A stretch of DNA of 64,000 nucleotides. Source: Ramlibacter algicola (GTDB taxonomy: Bacteria; Pseudomonadota; Gammaproteobacteria; Burkholderiales; Burkholderiaceae_C). The notes below the pieces were generated by a model. It was not told where the DNA came from. It searched no databases and saw only the letters and a program-made list of their open reading frames with translations. The position numbers and the translations under genes were made by a program. The stretch covers positions 2,294,001 to 2,358,000 of the forward strand of contig NZ_JAEDAO010000001.1 in assembly GCF_016641735.1 (NCBI RefSeq), in the 5' to 3' direction. Every line of letters begins with the position of its first letter. The first letter of the stretch is position 1. Shown piece by piece: positions 53,343 through 63,517 of this stretch.

Positions 53343-56051
53343 ATGTCAGCCCAACCTGACCGCCTGTTCGGCTCGGCCGCGAATGACGCCGATTCGCAGG
53401 AAACCCGCGAATGGCTCGACGCGCTCGGCGCGGTGATTTCGGCGGAAGGCCGCGAGCGCGCGCACTTCCTGCTCGAGCAGCTGCTCGAGGAAGCCCGCCA
53501 GCACGGCATCGACCTGCCGTTCTCCGCCACCACCGCCTACGTCAACACCATCGAGCCCGAGGACGAGGAGCGCTGCCCCGGCAACCTCGAGATGGAGGAG
53601 CGCCTGCGCGCCTACATGCGCTGGAACGCGATGGCGATGGTGGTGCGGGCCAACCGCATCCATCCGGAGGACGGCGGCGACCTCGGCGGCCACATCAGCT
53701 CCTTCGCGTCGCTGGCGACCATGCTCGGCGCCGGCTTCAACCATTTCTGGAAGGCCGAGACGCCCGAGCGCGGCCCCGACTGCCTCTACATCCAGGGCCA
53801 CAGCTCGCCCGGCGTCTATGCACGTGCCTTCCTCGAGGGCCGCATCACCGAGGAGCAGCTGGTCAACTTCCGGCAGGAAGTGGATGGCAAGGGCCTCTCC
53901 AGCTATCCGCACCCGAAGCTGATGCCGGACTTCTGGCAGTTCCCGACGGTGTCCATGGGGCTGGGGCCGCTGATGGCGATCTACCAGGCGCGCTTCCTGA
54001 AGTACCTGCATGCACGTGGGATCGCCAACACGGAAGGCCGCAAGGTCTGGGCGTTCCTCGGTGACGGCGAGATGGATGAAGTCGAGTCGCTGGGCGCGAT
54101 CGGCGTCGCGACGCGCGAGAAACTGGACAACCTGATCTTCGTCGTCAACTGCAACCTGCAGCGCCTGGACGGCCCGGTGCGCGGCAACGGCAAGATCATC
54201 CAGGAGCTCGAAGGCGAATTCCGCGGCGCGGGCTGGAACGTGATCAAGCTGATCTGGGGCAGCTACTGGGACCCGCTGCTGGCGCGCGACAAGGAAGGCA
54301 TCCTGCGCAAGATCATGATGGACGTGGTCGACGGCGACTACCAGGCGATGAAGGCCAACGACGGTGCCTTCGTGCGCAAGAACTTCTTCGGCCGCGATCC
54401 GAAGGCGCTGGAGATGGTCTCGAAGATGAGCGACGAGGACATCTGGCGCCTCAATCGCGGCGGCCACGACCCGCAGAAGGTGTACGCGGCGTTCCATCGC
54501 GCGGCCAACCACAAGGGCCAGCCGACCGTGCTGCTGGTCAAGACCGTCAAGGGCTTCGGCATGGGCAAGGCCGGCGAGGGCCGCAACATCGCCCACCAGG
54601 CCAAGAAGCTCACCGACGACGACATCCGCGTCTTCCGCGACCGCTTCAACATCCCGATCCCCGACGAGAAGCTGCCTGAGCTGCCCTTCTACAAGCCGGA
54701 GGAGCACACGCCGGAGATGCAGTACCTGCACGAGCGGCGCAAGGCGCTCGGCGGCTACCTGCCGCAGCGGCGCGCGAAGGCCGACGAGCAGCTGAAGGTG
54801 CCCGCGCTGGAAGCATTCAAGTCCGTGCTCGAGCCGACCGCCGAGGGCCGCGAAATCAGCACGACGCAGGCGTACGTGCGCTTCCTGACCACGCTGCTGC
54901 GTGACAAGGAACTGGGCCCGCGCGCCGTGCCGATCCTGGTGGACGAAGCGCGCACCTTCGGCATGGAAGGCCTGTTCCGCACCATCGGCATCTACAACCC
55001 GGAAGGGCAGAAGTACACGCCTCAGGACCGCGACCAGGTCTCGTACTACAAGGAAGACCAGTCCGGGCAGATCCTGCAGGAGGGCATCAACGAAGCCGGC
55101 GGCATGGCCAGCTGGATCGCCGCGGCGACGTCGTACTCGACGAACAACCGCATCATGGTGCCGTTCTACATCTACTACTCGATGTTCGGCCTGCAGCGGG
55201 TGGGCGACCTGTGCTGGGCAGCGGGCGACATGCAGGCCCGTGGCTTCCTGCTGGGCGGCACGTCGGGGCGCACGACGCTCAACGGCGAGGGCCTGCAGCA
55301 CGAGGACGGCCACAGCCACATCCTGGCGCAGACGATCCCGAACTGCGTGAGCTACGACCCGACGTTCGCGCACGAGGTCGCGGTGATCATGCACCACGGC
55401 CTGCAGCGCATGGTCGAGAAGCAGGACAACGTCTTCTACTACATCACCCTGCTGAACGAGAACTACCCGATGCCCGGCCTGGTGCCCGGCACCGAGGACC
55501 AGATCATCAAGGGCATGTACCTGTTCAAGCAGGGCTCCAAGGGCGCGAAGGCGTCGGTCAACCTGCTCGGCTCCGGCACCATCCTGCGCGAGTCGATCGC
55601 GGCGCAGGCGCTGCTCGAGAAGGACTGGGGCGTGTCGACCAACGTGTGGAGCTGCCCCAGCTTCAACGAACTGGCGCGCGACGGCCAGGACTGCGACCGC
55701 TGGAACCTGCTGCACCCGGCCGAGAAGCAGCGCGTGCCCTACGTCGCGCAGCAACTGGACACGCATCCGGGGCCGGTCGTGGCGTCGACAGACTACATGA
55801 AGTTGTACGCCGAGCAGATCCGGGCCTTCGTGCCCAAGGGCCGCAGCTACCGCGTGCTGGGCACCGACGGCTTCGGCCGCAGCGACTTCCGCAGCAAGCT
55901 GCGCGAGCACTTCGAGATCAACCGCCACTACGTCGTGGTCGCGGCCCTGAAGGCGCTGGCCGACGATGGCAGCATCCCGGCGTCGAAGGTGGCCGAGGCG
56001 ATCCGCAAGTACGGAATCGCCGCCGACAAGATCAACCCGCTGTACGCCTGA
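53343..56051 (+). CDS. aceE: Pyruvate dehydrogenase E1 component, homodimeric type
   Basis: The 902-residue enzyme is a full-length AceE with the ThDP motif (GDGEMDEVESLGAI ... NCNLQRLDGPVRGNGKIIQELE region, residues about 240-290) and conserved blocks QGHSSPGVYARAFLEGR, KGFGMGKAGEG and GGTSGRTTLNGEGLQHEDGHS. It decarboxylates pyruvate and acetylates the E2 lipoyl group. GAGGAG lies before the ATG at 53343. First gene of the operon with aceF and lpdA. Confidence 0.98.
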   Translation: MSAQPDRLFGSAANDADSQETREWLDALGAVISAEGRERAHFLLEQLLEEARQHGIDLPFSATTAYVNTIEPEDEERCPGNLEMEERLRAYMRWNAMAMVVRANRIHPEDGGDLGGHISSFASLATMLGAGFNHFWKAETPERGPDCLYIQGHSSPGVYARAFLEGRITEEQLVNFRQEVDGKGLSSYPHPKLMPDFWQFPTVSMGLGPLMAIYQARFLKYLHARGIANTEGRKVWAFLGDGEMDEVESLGAIGVATREKLDNLIFVVNCNLQRLDGPVRGNGKIIQELEGEFRGAGWNVIKLIWGSYWDPLLARDKEGILRKIMMDVVDGDYQAMKANDGAFVRKNFFGRDPKALEMVSKMSDEDIWRLNRGGHDPQKVYAAFHRAANHKGQPTVLLVKTVKGFGMGKAGEGRNIAHQAKKLTDDDIRVFRDRFNIPIPDEKLPELPFYKPEEHTPEMQYLHERRKALGGYLPQRRAKADEQLKVPALEAFKSVLEPTAEGREISTTQAYVRFLTTLLRDKELGPRAVPILVDEARTFGMEGLFRTIGIYNPEGQKYTPQDRDQVSYYKEDQSGQILQEGINEAGGMASWIAAATSYSTNNRIMVPFYIYYSMFGLQRVGDLCWAAGDMQARGFLLGGTSGRTTLNGEGLQHEDGHSHILAQTIPNCVSYDPTFAHEVAVIMHHGLQRMVEKQDNVFYYITLLNENYPMPGLVPGTEDQIIKGMYLFKQGSKGAKASVNLLGSGTILRESIAAQALLEKDWGVSTNVWSCPSFNELARDGQDCDRWNLLHPAEKQRVPYVAQQLDTHPGPVVASTDYMKLYAEQIRAFVPKGRSYRVLGTDGFGRSDFRSKLREHFEINRHYVVVAALKALADDGSIPASKVAEAIRKYGIAADKINPLYA

Positions 56052-56114
56052 TCCAGGCCGCCTGAGCGCGCCGCCGGGAGGCGGCCCGAGAAGAACAACC
56101 AGGAGAACAAGCCC

Positions 56115-57800
56115 ATGGCATCGGTCGAAGTGAAGGTCCCCGACATCGGGGACTTCAAGGACGTCGCCGTCATCGAAGTGCTCGTCAAGCCGGGCGACAC
56201 GATCAAGCCCGAGCAGTCGCTCGTCACCGTCGAGAGCGACAAGGCCTCGATGGAGATCCCGGCGTCGACCGGTGGCGTGGTGAAGGAACTGCGCGTCAAG
56301 GTCGGTGACAAGGTGAATGAGGGAAGCGTGTTGCTGGTCGTCGAAGCGCAGGGCGCTGCTGCGGCTGTTTCCCCTCCCCCTCCGGGGGAGGGGAGGGTGG
56401 GAGCGCCCCCGGCGCCGGCAGCGGCTGTGCCGCCCCCACCCCAACCCTCCCCCGGAGGGCGAGCGAGCGAAAGCATCGAGGTCCGCGTGCCCGACATCGG
56501 CGACTTCAAGGACGTCGCCGTCATCGAACTGCTCGTCAAGCCCGGCGACACGATCGCGAAAGAGCAGTCGCTCATCACGGTCGAGAGCGACAAGGCGTCG
56601 ATGGAAATCCCGTCCTCGGCGGCAGGCACGCTGAAGGAACTCAAGGTCAAGATCGGCGACAAGGTCAACATCGGGGACCTCGTCGCGATTCTTGAAAGCA
56701 CCGCGACGAGCGCCCCTTCGGGCGAACTGACGTCCCCCCCGTCCCAACCCTCCCCCCCGAGGGGCGAGGGCGTCGCGCCCTCTTCACCTGCCGCTGCGAC
56801 CACGGCTCCCGTTGCCGATCGCACGGCGCCGACCGCGGCGCTACCGCCGCACGAACCGACCTCCACCAACGGCCAGTTGCCCCACGCTTCCCCCTCCGTC
56901 CGCAAGTTCGCGCGCGAACTCGGCGTTCCCCTCGAGGAAGTGAAGGGGAGCGGGCCGAAGGGCCGCATCCTGCACGAGGACGTGCAGGCCTTCACCAAGG
57001 CCGTGATGCGTGGCGAGGCGAGCACCAAGGCCGCTGCTGGCAAGGGTGCCGGCGGTGGCGGCGAGGCGCTGGGCCTGCTGCCGTGGCCCAAGGTCGACTT
57101 CGCCAAGTTCGGCCCGGTCCAGCGCAAGGACCTGTCGCGCATCAAGAAGATCAGCGCCGCGAACCTGCACCGCAACTGGGTGATGATCCCGCACGTCACC
57201 AACCATGACGACGCCGACATCACCGAACTGGAAGCGTTCCGCGTGCAGCTGAACAGGGAAAACGAGAAGAGCGGCATCAAGGTGACGATGCTTGCTTTCC
57301 TCATCAAGGCCTGCGTCGCCGCGCTGAAGAAATTCCCCGACTTCAACAGTTCGCTCGACGGCGAGCAACTCGTCGTCAAGGAGTACTGGCACATCGGCTT
57401 CGCCGCCGACACGCCCAACGGCCTCGTCGTCCCGGTGATCAAGGATGCCGACAAGAAGGGCGTGCTGCAGATCAGCCAGGAGATGGCCGAGCTGGCGAAG
57501 AAGGCGCGCGACGGCAAGCTCGGCCCTGCCGACATGACCGGCGCGACGTTCACCATCTCATCGCTCGGCGGCATCGGCGGCCGTTACTTCACTCCCATCA
57601 TCAACGCGCCGGAAGTCGCTATCCTCGGTGTCTGCAGGAGCCAGACCGAACCCGTGTGGGATGGCAAGCAGTTCCAGCCCCGGCTGGTCCTGCCACTGTC
57701 GCTGTCCTGGGACCACCGTGTCATCGACGGTGCCTCGGCGGCGCGATTCAACGCTTACCTGGGCAGCATCCTGGCGGACTTCCGCCGCGTGCTGCTCTGA
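56115..57800 (+). CDS. aceF: Pyruvate dehydrogenase E2, dihydrolipoamide acetyltransferase
   Basis: The 561-residue enzyme has two lipoyl domains with lipoylated Lys43 and Lys160 (both in [11 protein letters not shown]), an E3/E1-binding domain (about 256-292, SPSVRKFARELGVPLEEVKGSG) and a catalytic domain with His534 (DHRVIDGASAARF). Both interdomain linkers contain in-frame, GC-rich palindromic DNA (56371-56464 and 56740-56771), giving odd Pro/Gly/Glu-rich stretches such as PPPPGEGRVG and SQPSPPRGEG. The core of the enzyme is intact. Confidence 0.97.
   Translation: MASVEVKVPDIGDFKDVAVIEVLVKPGDTIKPEQSLVTVESDKASMEIPASTGGVVKELRVKVGDKVNEGSVLLVVEAQGAAAAVSPPPPGEGRVGAPPAPAAAVPPPPQPSPGGRASESIEVRVPDIGDFKDVAVIELLVKPGDTIAKEQSLITVESDKASMEIPSSAAGTLKELKVKIGDKVNIGDLVAILESTATSAPSGELTSPPSQPSPPRGEGVAPSSPAAATTAPVADRTAPTAALPPHEPTSTNGQLPHASPSVRKFARELGVPLEEVKGSGPKGRILHEDVQAFTKAVMRGEASTKAAAGKGAGGGGEALGLLPWPKVDFAKFGPVQRKDLSRIKKISAANLHRNWVMIPHVTNHDDADITELEAFRVQLNRENEKSGIKVTMLAFLIKACVAALKKFPDFNSSLDGEQLVVKEYWHIGFAADTPNGLVVPVIKDADKKGVLQISQEMAELAKKARDGKLGPADMTGATFTISSLGGIGGRYFTPIINAPEVAILGVCRSQTEPVWDGKQFQPRLVLPLSLSWDHRVIDGASAARFNAYLGSILADFRRVLL
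56371..56464. repeat. REP-like inverted palindromes inside first aceF linker
   Basis: A 10-bp perfect stem (56371-56380 with 56384-56393) is followed by GGGAGGGTGGG, and about 40 bases on by the approximately inverted CCACCCCAACCCTCCC and a second hairpin (56445-56450 with 56454-56459). The arrangement resembles paired REP units. The segment is a linker codon run without frameshift. Confidence 0.65.
56740..56771. repeat. Related REP-like unit inside second aceF linker
   Basis: The sequence CCCAACCCTCCCCC followed by GAGGGGCGAGGG closely repeats the right half of the element at 56440-56464, including the GGGCGAG end. It lies in the Pro/Ser-rich linker between lipoyl domain 2 and the E3-binding domain. 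Confidence 0.55.
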
Positions 57801-57819
57801 GAAAGAAGAACAAGCAAGA

Positions 57820-58410
57820 ATGACCACAGTCGTCGTCGTGAAGAAGGCCGGGCAGATCGCGATCGCCGCGGACACCCTGGTGACCTTCGGTGACACGATG
57901 CTGTCCAAGCGGTACGAGGACAACGCCAAGATCTTCCGCGTCGAGACCGACGCGGGCCCCAGCTACGTCGGCATGGCCGGCACCGTGGCGCACTTCCCGG
58001 TGCTGCGCAAGGCGATGGGCTCGATGCCGCGCGAGATCCTCCAGCTGAACAGCAAGGACGAGGTGTTCGACACCTTCACCAAGCTGCACCCGTACCTGAA
58101 GGACAACTTCTTCCTGCAGACCAAGGAAGAGGACAGCGATCCCTACGAGTCCAGCCAGTTCAGCGTCGTCATCGCCAACGCCAGCGGCATCTACGGGCTG
58201 TACAGCTACCGCGAGGTGTTCGAGTTCAAGGAGTTCTGGGGCATCGGCTCCGGACGCAGCTTCGCGCTCGGGGCCATGCACGCCAGCTACGCCAAGGCCA
58301 AGACGGCCAAGGAAGTGGCCGAAGCGGGCATCACGGCCGGCTGCGAGTTCGACCGCAACTCGTCGCTGCCGTTCGACGTCTTCACGCTGCGCGCCCGCGA
58401 AGCCAAGTAA
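57820..58410 (+). CDS. Proteasome-type Ntn protease, HslV/BPH-like
   Basis: The ATG at 57820 is followed at once by Thr, so Met removal would expose an N-terminal Thr nucleophile as in HslV (TTVVVVKKAGQ). Other proteasome-fold residues are in place: Asp at mature position 17 (AAD), Lys at about 36 (DNAKIF) and Ser in GIGSGRSFALGAM. At 196 residues it is longer than HslV and has an inserted segment (about 70-105). It resembles the beta-proteobacterial proteasome homologue (BPH) family. It lies between aceF and lpdA in the same direction, 19 and 24 bases from them. No ATPase partner is near. Confidence 0.8.
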   Translation: MTTVVVVKKAGQIAIAADTLVTFGDTMLSKRYEDNAKIFRVETDAGPSYVGMAGTVAHFPVLRKAMGSMPREILQLNSKDEVFDTFTKLHPYLKDNFFLQTKEEDSDPYESSQFSVVIANASGIYGLYSYREVFEFKEFWGIGSGRSFALGAMHASYAKAKTAKEVAEAGITAGCEFDRNSSLPFDVFTLRAREAK

Positions 58411-58434
58411 GCGCCCGTGGGGCGAGGAGGGGCC

Positions 58435-60219
<1,785 letters not shown>

Positions 60220-60223
60220 CGCG

Positions 60224-60835
60224 TCAGCGCGGCTGGGGGCCGCCCGGCTCCATGCTGGCGGCCACGGGTGCGGCCACGGGCGCCGCCGCCTGCCCGGGCA
60301 GCACGCGGCGCGCGCCGTCGAAGCGGCGCTGCCAGTAGCCGGCATTCATGTTCTCCACGCGGACTTCGGCGCCGGGCTTGGGCGAGTGGATGAACTTGCC
60401 GTCGCCGACATAGATGCCGACGTGGCTGAAGGCGCGGCGCATGGTGTTGAAGAACACCAGGTCGCCGGGCTGCAGGTCCTGCTTGGGCACGGCCTGGGTG
60501 GCGGCGGCCTGCTGCTCGGCACGCCGCGGCAGCACCAAGCCCACCGTCTGTTCGTAGATCGCCTTCACGAAACCGCTGCAGTCGAAGCCGCCGGTCTCCA
60601 CGCTGTTGCCGCCGCGCCGGTAGGGCACGCCCAGGAAGCCCATGGCGGTGACCACGAGTTCGGACGTGGTCTCCGTGATGCGGTCACGCACCAGTCCCAG
60701 GCTCTCGCGCGCCGCGAGGCCCTTCTCGGCCAGGAACCGCTGCAAATCGTCGTCCTGCTGCTGGGCGGGCGCGGCCATCGCCACGCCGCAGGCGGCGAGC
60801 AACACGACAGCAGGGACCAACCTCAGCAGTGGCAT
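60224..60835 (-). CDS. NlpC/P60 family cell-wall peptidase
   Basis: The ATG at 60835 gives 203 residues. A signal peptide (1-22) precedes an NlpC/P60 domain with catalytic Cys in FDCSGFVKAIYE, His in SHVGIYVGDGKFIH. It probably cuts peptidoglycan peptides. It converges with lpdA (5-base gap) and is divergent from the sugar dehydrogenase gene. Confidence 0.92.
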   Translation of the reverse strand: MPLLRLVPAVVLLAACGVAMAAPAQQQDDDLQRFLAEKGLAARESLGLVRDRITETTSELVVTAMGFLGVPYRRGGNSVETGGFDCSGFVKAIYEQTVGLVLPRRAEQQAAATQAVPKQDLQPGDLVFFNTMRRAFSHVGIYVGDGKFIHSPKPGAEVRVENMNAGYWQRRFDGARRVLPGQAAAPVAAPVAASMEPGGPQPR

Positions 60836-60878
60836 GGGCGGCAGTGTCAGCGGATGTTGTTCGGGAGTCAAGCGAAGT

Positions 60879-62018
60879 ATGTCGTGTAAACAATTGATTC
60901 GGCTTGCGTTTTGGCCCTTTCGGGCCTGGCTCGGCCGGGCCGCGGCCGGCCTCGCGGCGGTCACGCTGCTCCCGTCGGTGGCCTTGGCGCAAAAGGCGGA
61001 ACCCGTCGCACGCGGCCTCGACCATCCCTGGGCAGTGGCCTTCGTCGACGGACGCTTCCTCGTGACGGAGCGGCCCGGGCGCCTGCGTGTCGTCGAAGCG
61101 GACGGCCGGCTCGGCCCGCCGCTGCAGGGCGTGCCGGGCGTCGCCGCGGGCGGGCAGGGCGGCCTGCTGGACGTCGTGACGGACAGCGGCTTCGCCGGCA
61201 ACCGCACGATCTACTTCTGCTTCTCCGAGCCGGGCTTCGGCGGCAATTCGACGGCGCTGGCGCGCGCCCGCCTCAGCGACGACCGCAGCCGGCTGGAGCA
61301 GGTGAAAGTCATCTTCAGCCAGAAGCCCAAGGTGGCGAGCGCGATGCACTTCGGCTGCCGCATCGTCGAGACGCGCGACGGCCTGCTGTACCTCACGCTC
61401 GGCGAGCGCTACTCCCGCAAGGAGGACGCGCAGAAGCTGGACAACCACCTCGGCAAGGTCGTCCGGCTCACCAAGGACGGCGCGCCCGCGCCGGGCAATC
61501 CCTTCCTCGGCCGGCAAGGGGCGTTGCCGGAGATCTGGAGCTACGGCCACCGCAACTCGCAAGGCGCGACGCTCGCGCCGGATGGCCGCTTCTGGATGCA
61601 CGAGCATGGCCCGCAGGGCGGCGACGAGATCAACGTGCCGGAAGCCGGCCGCAACCATGGCTGGCCGGTGATCACGTACGGCGAGAACTACGGCGGCGGC
61701 AAGATCGGCGAGGGCCTCGCGGCCAAGGCCGGCATGGAGCAGCCGCTGCACTACTGGGTGCCATCGATCGCGCCGTCGGGCATGGCGTTCCTCACCAGCG
61801 ACCGCTACGGCCCGCAGTGGAAGGGCAACCTGTTCGTCGGCTCGCTGAAGTTCGGCTACCTCGATCGCATCGAGCTGGAGGGCGGCAAGGTCGTGCGCGA
61901 GACCAGGCTGCTGCAAGGCGTCGGCCGCGTGCGCGACGTGCGCCAGGGCCCCGACGGCCTGCTGTACCTGCTCACCGACGAGGACGACGGCAAGCTGGTG
62001 CGCGTGCTGCCGCAGTGA
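60879..62018 (+). CDS. PQQ-dependent soluble sugar (aldose) dehydrogenase family protein
   Basis: The 379-residue protein has a signal peptide (about 10-38, ending VALAQ) and a six-bladed propeller of the YliI/Asd type (LDHPWAVAFVDGRFLVTERPGRL, GGQGGLLDVV, WSYGHRNSQGATLAPDGRFWMHEHGPQGGDEIN, GLLYLLTDEDDGKLVRV). It is likely a periplasmic aldose dehydrogenase that needs PQQ and calcium. Two ATG choices are close; 60879 keeps the full signal peptide. Confidence 0.9.
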   Translation: MSCKQLIRLAFWPFRAWLGRAAAGLAAVTLLPSVALAQKAEPVARGLDHPWAVAFVDGRFLVTERPGRLRVVEADGRLGPPLQGVPGVAAGGQGGLLDVVTDSGFAGNRTIYFCFSEPGFGGNSTALARARLSDDRSRLEQVKVIFSQKPKVASAMHFGCRIVETRDGLLYLTLGERYSRKEDAQKLDNHLGKVVRLTKDGAPAPGNPFLGRQGALPEIWSYGHRNSQGATLAPDGRFWMHEHGPQGGDEINVPEAGRNHGWPVITYGENYGGGKIGEGLAAKAGMEQPLHYWVPSIAPSGMAFLTSDRYGPQWKGNLFVGSLKFGYLDRIELEGGKVVRETRLLQGVGRVRDVRQGPDGLLYLLTDEDDGKLVRVLPQ

Positions 62019-62024
62019 GCGTCG

Positions 62025-62666
62025 TCAGGGTTTGACCAGGCCCTTGCGCACGGCGTAGCGCGTGAGGCTGGCGATGTCGTTCAGCCGCAGGCGTTCCATG
62101 ATCCGCGCGCGGTGCACGTCCACGGTCTTGGGCGACAGGCCGAGATCGAAAGCGATCTCCTTGCTGGCCTTGCCCTGCGCGATCAGCTTGAGGATCTCGA
62201 CCTGGCGTTCCGTCAGTTCGTCGTTCGCGGTCGGTTCGGCCGGCTGCAGCAGCCGGTGCGCGATGGCCGGGCTGAAGTAGCTGCCGGTGGCCATCACGCT
62301 GCGGATCGACTGCTCGAGCTCGAACGGCGGCGCGTCCTTCATCAGGTAGCCGCAGGCCCCGCTGGCGACGGCGCGCTTGACGAAGTCCACGGTGTCGTAC
62401 ATGGACAGCACGAGCAGCCGGACTTCGGGGTGGCGCTCGTGGATCACCGAGATCGCGGCGATGCCGTCCATGACGGGCATCGAGATGTCCGTCATGACGA
62501 CGTCGGGCGGAGCGGCGTCGACGAGGGCGACCAGTTCCTCGCCATTGCGGGCCTCGGCGACGACGTCGACGCCGCCCACCATGCCAAGCAGCGCCTTGAT
62601 GCCGGAGCGCACCATGTCGTGGTCGTCCGCGAGCACCACGCGGACGGGTTCGTTGTCGGGTTTCAT
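62025..62666 (-). CDS. NarL/UvrY-type response regulator
   Basis: The 213-residue protein has a receiver domain with Asp60 (VVMTDISMPVMDG), Ser/Thr in VLSMYD and Lys in LMKDA, and a LuxR-type helix-turn-helix (ELTERQVEILKLIAQGKASKEIA). It is typical of the NarL family. No kinase gene is next to it; the HisKA_3 receiver-kinase at 37000 is of the right type but distant. Confidence 0.92.
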   Translation of the reverse strand: MKPDNEPVRVVLADDHDMVRSGIKALLGMVGGVDVVAEARNGEELVALVDAAPPDVVMTDISMPVMDGIAAISVIHERHPEVRLLVLSMYDTVDFVKRAVASGACGYLMKDAPPFELEQSIRSVMATGSYFSPAIAHRLLQPAEPTANDELTERQVEILKLIAQGKASKEIAFDLGLSPKTVDVHRARIMERLRLNDIASLTRYAVRKGLVKP

Positions 62667-62820
62667 CGGGCCGGGCAGTGTAGGCCGACCGTGGCGACGG
62701 CTCGTTGCCTGTCGTAAGGAATTCCCCTAAGCGGGCACCAACCACATCCGCAAGCCCGCGCAACCCATCCGTGATGTCATTGCCGGGTTGCTTCCCCGTC
62801 CACGGACACCAGCAGTTCCC

Positions 62821-63471
62821 ATGTCCGCCGACTTCGCCCCCACCACCCGGTTCCCCGTCTTCGGCGACGGGCCGACCCCGTCACCCACCCGCTTCCTGCG
62901 CTGGTTCCAGCGCCGCAGCGACCCGCTGCAGGACCGCCGCACCGGCCTGCTGAACCGCGAAGGCCTCGTGGCCCGCGCCGATGCCGTGCTGCGCTCGCGC
63001 AGCTGGGCGCGCGCATCGCTCGTCGTGCTCTCCTTCGACGACCTGCCCGAATCGGCCGTGCTGTGGGGCGACGCGGCCGCGAACGCGCTGATGCTGCGCA
63101 TCGCGCACGCGCTGCGCCGCGCGGCCGGCCGTCGTGGGCTGGCCGCCCGCACGGGGCCGGTGCAGTTCGCCGTCCTGTTGCCCGGCCGGTGCCGGCAGTC
63201 CGCGATCGACGCCGTGACGGCGGTGCTGGGACAGCCCTGCCGGGTCGAACTCGACTGGCACGGCGAGGAACTGGTCTGCGTCCCGGACGTCGCCGCCGAA
63301 GTGTGGGAAGGCGAGGAAGGCGGCATCGCGCCGCTCCTCGAGCAACTGTGCGCATCGCTGGCGCGCCACCGGAACCGGCGCGCGCGGCACCACGACTTCA
63401 TCCGCCGCGAGCGCGAGCGGCACTCGCGTCCCTTCGGCTGCTCGCAGGTCGACTCGCTTCCGGCGTCCTGA
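62821..63471 (+). CDS. Degenerate GGDEF-like protein
   Basis: The 216-residue protein follows the start of a diguanylate cyclase domain (DRRTGLLNREGLVARADAVL, VVLSFDDLPE, ALMLRIAHALRRA), but the GGDEF signature is replaced by a run like RTGPVQFAVLLPG, so it should not make cyclic di-GMP. There is no membrane helix. The C-terminal end is basic (HRNRRARHHDFIRRERERH). An upstream ATG at 62788 is possible. Role unknown; perhaps a binding or structural relic. Confidence 0.6.
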   Translation: MSADFAPTTRFPVFGDGPTPSPTRFLRWFQRRSDPLQDRRTGLLNREGLVARADAVLRSRSWARASLVVLSFDDLPESAVLWGDAAANALMLRIAHALRRAAGRRGLAARTGPVQFAVLLPGRCRQSAIDAVTAVLGQPCRVELDWHGEELVCVPDVAAEVWEGEEGGIAPLLEQLCASLARHRNRRARHHDFIRRERERHSRPFGCSQVDSLPAS

Positions 63472-63517
63472 ACGGCTCGCGGCGCGGCCGATAATCGCGG
63501 GTCCACAAGGGACCCAC

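Noticed and set aside
53346..56747. Minus-strand open frame of over 1100 codons opposite aceE
   Set aside because: Shadow of the strongly conserved aceE gene; product is without recognisable domains.
62755..62790. GCAACCC and GGGTTGC runs upstream of the GGDEF-like gene as a fifth ECF box
   Set aside because: The -10-like word is present in both orientations but no TTGAACC block lies at the fixed distance.
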